Assembly (NCBI GenBank): GCA_025464735.1
Contig: JAODMX010000123.1
Location: 1 to 6,566, forward strand
Length of the DNA: 6,566 nucleotides
Direction: 5' to 3'
Source of the DNA: Frondihabitans sp.
Lineage (GTDB): Bacteria; Actinomycetota; Actinomycetes; Actinomycetales; Microbacteriaceae
In this document: in pieces, positions 1 to 6,139 of the stretch
How positions within the stretch are numbered: position 1 is the stretch's first letter
Layout of the letters: every line of letters starts with the position of its first letter
Made by a program: the position numbers and the translations under genes
Notes under the pieces: generated by a model
Seen by the model: only the letters and a program-made list of their open reading frames with translations
Told to the model about the DNA's origin: nothing
Database searches by the model: none

Positions 1-520
1 CGCGGACGACCTGCTCGGCGAGCGCGACGGTCGCCTCCGAGGTGGTGGCGTGGGGGATGATCTCGACGCCGGGGATGAACGGGGCCGGGTTGGAGAAGTG
101 CACGCCGAGGAACCGCTCCGGCAAGACGACGGCTTCGGCCAGCGCGCCGATCTGGATGGTCGACGTGTTCGACCCGATAACGGCGTCGGGGCGAGCAGCC
201 TCGCTGATGCGCCGCAGGGTGGCGTGCTTGATCTCGATCTTCTCGGGAACCGCCTCCTCGATGAAATCGACGTCGGCCACGGCCGCCTCGAGGGACTCCG
301 CCGGCGAGACCAAGGCCTCGATGCGCTCGACGGCGTCACTCGGGAAGAGACCGTCGTCCACGAACTGCCCGGCCTCGACCAGGAGACGCTCGTAGTTCGC
401 CGCGGCGATCTCCGCCGACACGTCGGCGATTGCCACGCTCACACCCGAGAGCGCCAGCATCTGGGCAATGCCTCCACCCATGTAGCCGGACCCTACAACT
501 GCTGCTTTCAGTGAACTCAT
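1..520 (-). CDS. 3-hydroxyacyl-CoA dehydrogenase-family NAD-binding oxidoreductase (3' end cut by window edge)
   Basis: The first 173 codons are visible and the C-terminus lies beyond the left edge. The protein opens with MSSLKAAVVGSGYMGGGIAQ, a Rossmann fingerprint (GxGxMGxGIA, residues 10-19). D33 ends the second beta strand, which suggests NAD rather than NADP. SNTS (117-120) and HFSNP (141-145) are family motifs. S120, H141 and E153 keep the spacing of the catalytic Ser, His and Glu of human HADH. The family oxidises a 3-hydroxy group, usually on an acyl-CoA, but lambda-crystallin/L-gulonate 3-dehydrogenase and carnitine dehydrogenase share the fold. Sitting in a sugar-gene cluster, a hydroxy-acid or sugar-acid substrate is as likely as a CoA ester (inference). 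The ATG at 520 follows an AGAAAGG Shine-Dalgarno. The gene lies 37 bp after the isomerase and is probably co-transcribed with it. Family is secure; substrate is open. Confidence 0.9.
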   Translation of the reverse strand, partial: MSSLKAAVVGSGYMGGGIAQMLALSGVSVAIADVSAEIAAANYERLLVEAGQFVDDGLFPSDAVERIEALVSPAESLEAAVADVDFIEEAVPEKIEIKHATLRRISEAARPDAVIGSNTSTIQIGALAEAVVLPERFLGVHFSNPAPFIPGVEIIPHATTSEATVALAEQVVR

Positions 521-540
521 CGTCGGGTTCCCTTTCTTCT

Positions 541-554
541 CGAGCCTCGGCTCG
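541..554 (-). other. short inverted repeat between isomerase and dehydrogenase genes
   Basis: CGAGCC-TC-GGCTCG is a perfect inverted repeat, realistically a 5-bp stem with a 4-base loop. It follows tandem TGA TGA stops of the isomerase and precedes the Shine-Dalgarno of the next gene. There is no T-tract, so it is not a convincing intrinsic terminator. It may be an intra-operon RNA hairpin or chance in G+C-rich DNA. Confidence 0.3.
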
Positions 555-557
555 TCA

Positions 558-1517
558 TCAGGCCTTGGGCAGAAGGCTTCGAATGTAGGTCTGGTTGGTC
601 GCGCACACCCCGAGGCTGTCGCCGCCGTACTGCTCGGTCATGATGATGCCGCGGAATCCCACGTCGATCGCCTCACGGAACACCTGCCGATAGTTGATCA
701 GACCGGTCTCCATCGTCGACGGGACGGAGGTCGCCCAGCTGCCGTCGCCCGCCTCGTCGCGCGTGTAGTTCTTCACGTGCAGGTAGTTCGCGTACGGCAA
801 GGTCGCCGAGAACACGTCACGCCAGTTCTCGACGGGACGGTGGAGCCGGATCAGGTTGGCGACGTCCGGATTCAGGCCGACGTTGTCGAGGCCGACGGCT
901 TCGACGAAGCGGACGGCGCTCTCAGCCGTGCCCAAATAGGTGTCTTCATACATCTCGAGCGCCAGCGGCAGACCGACGTCGGCGGCGTGTTTGCCGAGCT
1001 CACGGATCGACTTGACGGCGCGATCCCAGACTTCGGGGTCGTCTGGATCCTTAGGTCCCTCCGCCGTCCAGAACCAGAGCGCCCGTCGCTGCGCCTCACT
1101 GAACGGCTGGTGCAGCCCCGTGGAGAAGACCTGCATGCCCCACGCGGCTGCCCCGTCGATGGTGCGGTGGGCGTAGGCGAGATTCTCCTCCTCGCGGCCC
1201 GGCATGATCACGCTGCTGCGCTGGAGGTGGACCGAGGGGATCCCGACGCCGTGGGACTTCGCAATGGCGAGGAGTTCGTCACGCCTCGATGGTTCGAGGT
1301 CGGCGGGCCTGATGTGGCTGTCGGCCATCTCGGCGAGGGTGAAGCCCACGTCTTCGATCTGGGTGAACATGTCGTCCCAGACCTCGGGCGCGGCGTCGTG
1401 CAGGGCCACGCCGTGGGAGTCCACGGTGGCGAAGCCGTGGAGGCACGTGGCGATCGGCCAGGTGGCGCCGGTCCAGGTCGTGGAATCCCAGTTCTGTTCT
1501 TCTGAGCGTGGGCTCAC
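558..1517 (-). CDS. sugar phosphate isomerase/epimerase-like TIM-barrel protein (AP endonuclease 2 family)
   Basis: This 319-residue protein has the size and pattern of the xylose-isomerase-like TIM-barrel superfamily, which includes hydroxypyruvate isomerase, ketose 3-epimerases and inosose enzymes, all metal-dependent and cytoplasmic. Likely metal ligands at the ends of successive strands are E188 (LALEMYED), D218 (GLNPDVAN), H247 (LHVKNY) and E295 (MTEQYGGD). H97 (SVHLQ) is another likely active-site residue. There is no signal peptide. The GTG start at 1517 has a strong GGAGGA Shine-Dalgarno four or five bases upstream and no nearby in-frame ATG. The gene ends in tandem TGA stops. It is the first gene of the second minus-strand group, just behind the palindromic element at 1543-1558. 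The reaction cannot be read from sequence. Isomerisation or epimerisation of a keto-sugar is the default. A role like the TIM-barrel subunit of C-glycoside deglycosidases is a speculative alternative. Confidence 0.85.
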   Translation of the reverse strand: MSPRSEEQNWDSTTWTGATWPIATCLHGFATVDSHGVALHDAAPEVWDDMFTQIEDVGFTLAEMADSHIRPADLEPSRRDELLAIAKSHGVGIPSVHLQRSSVIMPGREEENLAYAHRTIDGAAAWGMQVFSTGLHQPFSEAQRRALWFWTAEGPKDPDDPEVWDRAVKSIRELGKHAADVGLPLALEMYEDTYLGTAESAVRFVEAVGLDNVGLNPDVANLIRLHRPVENWRDVFSATLPYANYLHVKNYTRDEAGDGSWATSVPSTMETGLINYRQVFREAIDVGFRGIIMTEQYGGDSLGVCATNQTYIRSLLPKA

Positions 1518-1542
1518 GAGTCCTCCAGTGGTTCGTTCGATG

Positions 1543-1558
1543 CATGGATCCTATAGGA
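1543..1558 (-). promoter_or_regulatory. palindromic operator candidate, copy 1 (before isomerase gene)
   Basis: CATGGATCCTATAGGA contains the perfect 10-bp palindrome TCCTATAGGA (1549-1558). It matches the element at 6056-6071 at 15 of 16 bases; the one difference is at the palindrome centre. It sits about 30 bp before the GTG start of the isomerase, in the 64-bp gap after the SDR gene, and overlaps the proposed -10 box. A dimeric repressor binding here would block the promoter. Lack of a central CG makes a LacI-type operator less likely, and a GntR-type regulator is a reasonable guess. No regulator gene is in the window. Confidence 0.6.
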
Positions 1559-1579
1559 AAGATGGTTGTGGCGCGTCAC
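1550..1579 (-). promoter_or_regulatory. candidate promoter of isomerase-dehydrogenase group
   Basis: On the minus strand GTGACG (1579-1574) resembles a -35 TTGACA. After an 18-bp spacer comes TATAGG (1555-1550), a possible -10 hexamer, with TAGGAT in the other register. Transcription would begin near 1543, giving a leader of about 25 bases that contains the GGAGGA ribosome site. The match to consensus is modest. Because no terminator is visible after the SDR gene, readthrough from the upstream group is also possible. Confidence 0.4.
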
Positions 1580-1581
1580 CC

Positions 1582-2352
1582 TCAGTGCATGTACAGGCCG
1601 CCATCGACATTCAGGGTCTGCCCGGTGATCCAACCGGCGTCAGCGCCGATCAGGAACTCAATGGCGGCGGCGATGTCGTCGACGGTCCCGACGCGGTGCA
1701 CGAGGAGGTCGGCGGCCAGCTCCTCCTTGCGTTCTTCACTCAGGGTCCCGCCCATGATGTCCGTGTCGATTGGCCCGGGAGAGATCGCGTTCGCCGTGAT
1801 GCCGAACTCCCCCAGCTCCCTCGCCAGCGCACGCATGAGGCCGATCACCCCGGCCTTGGCCACGGAGTACGGCGTCTTGCTGAACGTGCCGCCGCCGCGC
1901 TGAGCGGAGACCGACGAGAGACTGACAATCCGTCCGAATCCGTTACGGACGAGACTCTCGGCGACCCGCTGCGACACGTTGTGGACACCGTCGAGGTCGA
2001 TGCCGAGCACGCGCCGCCACTCCGAGGCGTCGACCTCGAGGTAGGGCGTCGGCGAGCTCACACCGGCGATGTTCGCGAGCGCGACAAGAGGCGGGAGCGA
2101 CGACTCCAGCTCGTCGATAGCGCTGCGCACGGCGTTCAGGTCGACGACGTCTGCTCCGACGCCGTGGGCTGCGATGCCGAAGCGATCGTGCAGTTCGGCA
2201 GCGAGATCAGCGCACGCGCTTGCATCAAGGTCGAGGACACCCACGTTCCAGCCGTGGGAAGCGAGGCGAGTCGCCGTTGCCCTCCCGATGCCTCTCACGG
2301 AGGCAGCGCCGGTGACGATGACGGTGGGTGACGTGGGGAACTGTGCTGTCAT
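1582..2352 (-). CDS. SDR-family NAD(P)-dependent oxidoreductase (FabG-like)
   Basis: This is a classical short-chain dehydrogenase of 256 residues, normal for the family. It has the cofactor motif TGAASVRGIG (14-23), NIAG in place of NNAG (94-97), catalytic S149, Y162 and K166 (YSVAK), PGPIDTD (192-198) and the C-terminal TGQTLNVDGG (243-252). D41 after the second strand suggests NAD(H). D119 (GIDLDG) stands where the Asn of the classical N-S-Y-K tetrad usually is. Classical SDRs interconvert alcohols and ketones on sugars, polyols, steroids or acyl chains, so the substrate is not predictable. The ATG at 2352 is chosen because AGAAGAGAG lies eight bases upstream. An in-frame GTG at 2379 would add nine residues, but it lacks a ribosome site and lies within a hairpin. 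The gene follows the AKR5-type reductase by 66 bp and is probably last in its group. Confidence 0.9.
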   Translation of the reverse strand: MTAQFPTSPTVIVTGAASVRGIGRATATRLASHGWNVGVLDLDASACADLAAELHDRFGIAAHGVGADVVDLNAVRSAIDELESSLPPLVALANIAGVSSPTPYLEVDASEWRRVLGIDLDGVHNVSQRVAESLVRNGFGRIVSLSSVSAQRGGGTFSKTPYSVAKAGVIGLMRALARELGEFGITANAISPGPIDTDIMGGTLSEERKEELAADLLVHRVGTVDDIAAAIEFLIGADAGWITGQTLNVDGGLYMH

Positions 2353-2371
2353 AGCAACTGCTCTCTTCTGG

Positions 2372-2387
2372 GGGCTCACGCGAGCCC
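2372..2387 (-). other. perfect hairpin between reductase and SDR genes
   Basis: GGGCTC-GCGT-GAGCCC on the minus strand forms a perfect 6-bp stem with a 4-base loop in the only sizeable gap of the first group. A weaker stem, GGACCC-GCC-GGGTCT, begins right after the upstream stop codon. No run of T follows either, so a Rho-independent terminator is unlikely. A partial terminator, RNA processing site or mRNA-stabilising stem are the alternatives. The SDR ribosome site begins a few bases downstream. Confidence 0.4.
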
Positions 2388-2418
2388 GTCGTTGTGAGGG
2401 TGGAGACCCGGCGGGTCC

Positions 2419-3234
2419 TCAGCGAATCTGGGAGATCTCGAAGGTCCGGGGATCGCCGCCGACTCGGATCCCCGTCTCCAGGGCGTCGATTGCCTCGACA
2501 TCGCCTGGTGCGAGCCGAACGTCGTCTGCAGCGAGGTTCTCGGCCATGCGGTCGGGACGGATGCTCTTCGGGATGACGATCCGGCCGTGTGCCAGGTGCC
2601 AGGCAAGAATCACCTGGGCCGGGGTCGCATCGACGCGCTGTGCGATCTCGGCGATCACGGCAGCATCGAGGTCGGCTCCCTGCCCGAGCGGACTGTAAGC
2701 CTCGACGGCAATGTCGTGGTCGGCACAGAATGAGGTGAGATCACGCTGCTGGAACGTCGGATGGATCTCGAGCTGGTTGAGCGAGGGAGGGAGAGAGCAG
2801 ACCGTCAGGAGACTCTCGAGATGGTCTACCAAGAAGTTCGACACTCCGATCGACCCGATCGACCCGTCGGCTACCGCCTGCTCCATGTCTTTCCAGCTGT
2901 CGCGGTAGAGGTCGCGAGAGGGTGACGGCCAGTGGACGAGGTAGAGATCGATCCGATCGACACCGAGGGCCGTTCGGCTGGCCTCGATGGCGCGCCTCGT
3001 CGATTCTCGTCCCTGGTCGCCGTTGCGAAGCTTGGTCGTGACGAAGATCTCCTCGCGCGGGATCCCGCTCGCGCGGATCCCGGCGCCGACGCCGGCCTCG
3101 TTGTTATAGGCCGCGGCCGTGTCGATGTGGCGGTAGCCGACCTCCAGCGCCTGCTCGACCGCCGCCTGAGAGTCGTCCGGCGAGATCTGGAAGACGCCGA
3201 AGCCGATCCGCGGCGGCTGAAGTCGGCCGGTCAT
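2419..3234 (-). CDS. aldo/keto reductase, AKR5/2,5-diketo-D-gluconate reductase-like
   Basis: This is a complete 271-residue AKR. The tetrad is fully present: D38 and Y43 (YRHIDTAAAY), K68 (TTKL) and H101 (LVHWP). GVSNF (130-134) and the cofactor-binding IPKS (221-224) with R226 and R229 fit an NADPH-dependent (alpha/beta)8 enzyme of the short bacterial group that holds 2,5-diketo-D-gluconate and methylglyoxal reductases. Such enzymes reduce aldehydes, ketoses and keto-acids in the cytosol, and many are promiscuous. The ATG overlaps the TGA of the GH39-like gene as ATGA (3231-3234), with GAGG seven bases upstream inside that gene, so the two are translationally coupled. Context suggests the substrate is a product of the hydrolase or a downstream keto-sugar (inference). 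Family is secure; substrate is unknown. Confidence 0.93.
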   Translation of the reverse strand: MTGRLQPPRIGFGVFQISPDDSQAAVEQALEVGYRHIDTAAAYNNEAGVGAGIRASGIPREEIFVTTKLRNGDQGRESTRRAIEASRTALGVDRIDLYLVHWPSPSRDLYRDSWKDMEQAVADGSIGSIGVSNFLVDHLESLLTVCSLPPSLNQLEIHPTFQQRDLTSFCADHDIAVEAYSPLGQGADLDAAVIAEIAQRVDATPAQVILAWHLAHGRIVIPKSIRPDRMAENLAADDVRLAPGDVEAIDALETGIRVGGDPRTFEISQIR

Positions 3235-4973
3235 CTGCCGGCCTCGGGAGTCAGAACGAGGAGTGAGACGGCCGTGAGCGGCAGTGACACGGCCACCTCC
3301 AGGCTGCCCAACTCGACTGCGACAGAACTGGGCTCCTCCAGGAGTTCCAGCCCCTGCCGGGAGCGGATCGCGTCGAGCTGCTCCGGCGTCGGATCCTGCG
3401 GGCTGCCGAGATCCCGCCAGACGGTGTGCGCATTGCTGTGCGTGTCATCGATCCGAAAGTGCTCGACGCGATAACTCCCTGCTGCAAGGCCACACCAGGC
3501 GACCGTGACCGGCGCCTCGGAGTCGTCCGTCGAATACTGGTCGTCAGCATGGCGGTAGACGAGGACCGTCAAGCGACCGGCGTCGTCCCGAGCGGCGAGG
3601 GCGTCGACCTCTTCGCGAGCGAGTCCCTCGACGATCGCGTCATCCAGCTCGTCGACGTGCCACGCGGCATTCGAGACAGCAGGGAGCCGGCGATCGCCGA
3701 GCTGACCGAGCACACGGTACGCGTTGAGGAACGGCTTCTCGACACCGCCGGCGGTCAAGAAGGCCCGAGTGCCTTCGAAATAGCGCTCACCCTCGAAGTA
3801 GAAGCTCCAGGTCGTCGCCCGGTTGACGCTGGCGACCTCCTGCTCGTTGAGGTCGAGGATCTTCTTCATCAGGTTCACCTGGAAGACCGGGTAGTACTCG
3901 GTGTTCTGGAAGGCGAAGTTGGAGTTGTCGTAGATGCCCCAGTGAGCCGGCACGCCGGCATCGCACTCGTCGACGATGGCAGGCAGCGCGGCGATCGTCG
4001 GGAACTCCGCCATCACGCGGAGAAGGCTCCGCATCTCGTAGAGCATCTTGGTCGTCGACGGCGACTGCTTCTCGGGAGCCTCGGAACCGAGGGGCCCGTA
4101 GGTCCGCCACGGCGTGAAGTGGGACCCCTTTGTGTGGAACGAGACGAAGTCGATGGGGAGCTCCCGCTCGACCACGAACGCGAGGAAGTCGCGGAGGAAC
4201 GTCACGCCGCGAGGGCCACCGGTCACGGTCGGTCCACCGACCTTGGCATCGGGAAGCACCCGGCGCACGGCGGCCGCCGTCACCTCGTATAACGCGCAGA
4301 ACTCCTCGTGGGTTCCGCGCCAGTAGAAGATGTCCGGTTCGTTCCACAGCTCCCAGAGCCAGGTCGACACCTCGTCTTCGCCGTAGCGTTCGAGGGAGTG
4401 CTGCGCCAGAGCCGCCACGAGATCGCCCCACTTATCGAGGTCCTTCGGCGGGTAGGACCACTGGCCGGCCTCGTACGCGCTGTAGACCGTGGGGCTGTCG
4501 ATGATCGTGTGCTCGGTGAGAGCGCGATCGGGCAGCAGGTCGCGGGGCGTGAAACCGAGCTCGACCAGCACGTGATGGCCGGCTCCCACGATCGCGTCGT
4601 AGGTGTCGTCGACGATGGCGAAGTCGTAGATCGGCTTCCCGTCCGCGTCTTCGTGGTAGACGTTGCCACTCCCCCAGTGCGGCAGGCCCATGCCGGTGCC
4701 GCTGATGAAGACGTAGTGCGGGCGCACGTGGAAACCACGGCTCGATGTCTCGCCGATGCTGCGAAGTAGCTTCTTGCCCGTCGGCGTGTAGGTCCAGTTG
4801 ATCTCGTCGTAGCCCAGGCTTTCCCAGACCGGCTCCAGTGCCGTTCCTGCGGAGCCGGCGTCGATGTCGACCCGGGCGCTCGTCACGTGACGGGCGCCCG
4901 GGTCGTGAGGCGCGAACTGTGGAACATCCGCGGTGGCGGCCGTTCCGGGTGTCTTGTCCTCGGCGTTGGTCAT
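3231..4973 (-). CDS. GH39-like glycoside hydrolase (beta-xylosidase-type), cytoplasmic
   Basis: This 580-residue protein resembles bacterial GH39 beta-xylosidases, which are clan GH-A retaining enzymes. WELWNEPD (207-214) puts the likely acid/base at E212, and E336 (PAIVDECDAG) is the likely nucleophile. DFVSFHTKG (275-283) with H280 and WGSGNVYHEDADGKPIYDF (100-118) fit the barrel. The last roughly 120 residues look like the small C-terminal beta domain. There is no signal peptide or membrane segment, so it probably acts on an imported di- or oligosaccharide or small glycoside. GH39 also includes alpha-L-iduronidase and other specificities, so xylose is not certain. The ATG at 4973 has GAGGTG seven bases upstream, spanning the stop of the preceding reductase four bases away. 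It overlaps the next reductase by four bases. It is the only hydrolase in the window and so the likely entry enzyme of the pathway. Confidence 0.87.
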   Translation of the reverse strand: MTNAEDKTPGTAATADVPQFAPHDPGARHVTSARVDIDAGSAGTALEPVWESLGYDEINWTYTPTGKKLLRSIGETSSRGFHVRPHYVFISGTGMGLPHWGSGNVYHEDADGKPIYDFAIVDDTYDAIVGAGHHVLVELGFTPRDLLPDRALTEHTIIDSPTVYSAYEAGQWSYPPKDLDKWGDLVAALAQHSLERYGEDEVSTWLWELWNEPDIFYWRGTHEEFCALYEVTAAAVRRVLPDAKVGGPTVTGGPRGVTFLRDFLAFVVERELPIDFVSFHTKGSHFTPWRTYGPLGSEAPEKQSPSTTKMLYEMRSLLRVMAEFPTIAALPAIVDECDAGVPAHWGIYDNSNFAFQNTEYYPVFQVNLMKKILDLNEQEVASVNRATTWSFYFEGERYFEGTRAFLTAGGVEKPFLNAYRVLGQLGDRRLPAVSNAAWHVDELDDAIVEGLAREEVDALAARDDAGRLTVLVYRHADDQYSTDDSEAPVTVAWCGLAAGSYRVEHFRIDDTHSNAHTVWRDLGSPQDPTPEQLDAIRSRQGLELLEEPSSVAVELGSLEVAVSLPLTAVSLLVLTPEAGR

Positions 4974-4977
4974 CAGG

Positions 4978-5982
4978 TCACACCTCGCGACCGGCCGGCA
5001 TCTGAGTCTTCGACGGGTCGGTCTCGGCGAGACCTTCGAACACGGCCTCGATCTTCGCGATCACGTCGGCCTCGAGCTTGACGCCTGCGGCCACCGAGTT
5101 CGACACGACCTGCTCGGGGCGCGACGCCCCGATGATCGCCGAAGCCACGTTGTCGTTGTTCAGAACCCACGCGAGCGACAGCTGAGCCTGGGTTAGACCC
5201 AGGTCTTTGGCGATCGGCTCGAGCGCCGCTACGGCATCGAGCACGTCGTCGCCCAGCCAGCGCGAGATCATGCCGGCGCCGCCTTTCTGGTCGGTGGCCC
5301 GGGATCCCGAGGGCAGTTCCTGGCCCTTCTTGTACTTCCCGGTCAGGACTCCCTGCGCCACCGGCGACCAGACGATCTGCGAGATGCCGAGCTCCTTCGA
5401 GGCGGGCACGACCTCCTCCTCGATCACTCGCCAGAGGAGCGAATACTCGGGCTGGTTCGAGATGAGCTGAATGCCGAGCTCCTTGGCGAGCGCGGCACCG
5501 TCGCGGAGCTGCTGAGCATTCCACTCCGAGACACCGATGTACAGCACCTTGCCGGCGCGAACGAGGTCGGCGAAGGCCTGCATGGTCTCCTCGAGCGGAG
5601 TCTCGACGTCATAGCGGTGGGCCTGGTAGAGGTCGACGTAGTCGGTCTGCAGGCGCTTCAGCGACCCGTTGATCGACTCGGTGATGTGCTTACGGCTGAG
5701 CCCCGTGTCGTTGTGCTGCTTCGGCCCCGTCGGGCCGTAGACCTTCGTGAAGATTTCGAGCGACTCGCGGCGCTGCCCCTTGAGCGCCTGCCCGAGGACG
5801 ACCTCGGCCTGGGTGTTGGCGTAGACGTCGGCAGTGTCGAACGTCGAGATACCGACCTCAAGCGCAGCGCGGACGCACGCGGTTGCCGTGTCGTTCTCGA
5901 CCTGGGAGCCGTGGGTGAGCCAGTTGCCGTAGGTCAGCTCCGAAATCTTGAGTCCGGAGTTTCCGAGATACCTGAATTCCAT
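4978..5982 (-). CDS. aldo/keto reductase, Kv-beta/YghZ-like
   Basis: This 334-residue AKR resembles the potassium-channel beta-subunit/YghZ (glyceraldehyde-3-phosphate reductase) branch. The tetrad is intact: D49 and Y54 (TFDTADVYA), K80 (FTKVYGP) and H122 (LYQAHRYD). GVSEWN (150-155), SPVAQGVLTGKY (206-217) and the cofactor-binding IIGASRPEQV (283-292) support NADP(H) use. The ATG at 5982 is preferred because the recognisable family N-terminus MEFRYLGNSGLKIS starts there and AAGGAG lies ten bases upstream. An in-frame GTG at 6021 would add 13 residues with no family similarity. It is the first gene of the first minus-strand group, about 78 bp behind the palindromic element at 6061-6072. Branch members reduce small aldehydes; some relatives oxidise sugars. 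Its substrate is not evident. Confidence 0.92.
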   Translation of the reverse strand: MEFRYLGNSGLKISELTYGNWLTHGSQVENDTATACVRAALEVGISTFDTADVYANTQAEVVLGQALKGQRRESLEIFTKVYGPTGPKQHNDTGLSRKHITESINGSLKRLQTDYVDLYQAHRYDVETPLEETMQAFADLVRAGKVLYIGVSEWNAQQLRDGAALAKELGIQLISNQPEYSLLWRVIEEEVVPASKELGISQIVWSPVAQGVLTGKYKKGQELPSGSRATDQKGGAGMISRWLGDDVLDAVAALEPIAKDLGLTQAQLSLAWVLNNDNVASAIIGASRPEQVVSNSVAAGVKLEADVIAKIEAVFEGLAETDPSKTQMPAGREV

Positions 5983-6055
5983 GCGCGTAGTGCTCCTTGT
6001 CGTGGGGGCGCCTCCATGCACCGCCTCGCCGAACGTTACTCTCCTTTCGGCAATT

Positions 6056-6072
6056 CATGGATCCTGTAGGAT
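6056..6072 (-). promoter_or_regulatory. palindromic operator candidate, copy 2 (divergent control region)
   Basis: CATGGATCCTGTAGGAT repeats the element at 1543-1558, and here the symmetry extends to ATCCT-GT-AGGAT (6061-6072). On the minus strand TACAGG falls where copy 1 has its putative -10 box, but no good -35 is visible. On the plus strand TAGGAT (6067-6072) could act as a -10 toward the F420 gene. It lies about 78 bp from the reductase ATG and 80 bp from the plus-strand ATG, so one protein could control either or both. Confidence 0.6.
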
Positions 6073-6139
6073 TTTGCACGCTCAGGAAGCTCACGAGGAA
6101 TTCCCGCACCCGCAGCCCGCGACGGAAGACTCCGAGAAC

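Noticed and set aside
42..514. Plus-strand open frames opposite the dehydrogenase gene.
   Set aside because: The minus frame carries a full Rossmann motif and catalytic residues, and the plus frames show none.
1045..1055. GGATCCTTAGG inside the isomerase gene resembles the operator element.
   Set aside because: It lacks one base at the palindrome centre, so the half-site spacing is wrong, and it encodes ordinary in-frame residues (PKDP).
1518..1581. Possible intrinsic terminator after the SDR gene.
   Set aside because: The only inverted repeat is the operator palindrome, with no loop and no T-tract after it.
1204..2331. Long plus-strand open frame (375 codons) opposite the isomerase and SDR genes.
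   Set aside because: It spans two recognisable minus-strand genes and the gap between them, encodes low-complexity Arg/Asp/Val-rich sequence and has no family motif. Such shadow frames are common in G+C-rich DNA.
3426..4292. Plus-strand open frame of 288 codons opposite the GH39-like gene.
   Set aside because: It is antisense to a clear glycoside hydrolase, has no recognisable domain and shows Glu/Val/Arg-biased composition typical of an antisense shadow.
5914..6017. A minus-strand ATG at 6017 opens a frame of roughly 20-odd codons overlapping the start of the first AKR, possibly a leader peptide.
   Set aside because: Its ribosome site is poor, the AAAGGAG at 6041-6047 is too far away, and nothing distinctive is encoded.
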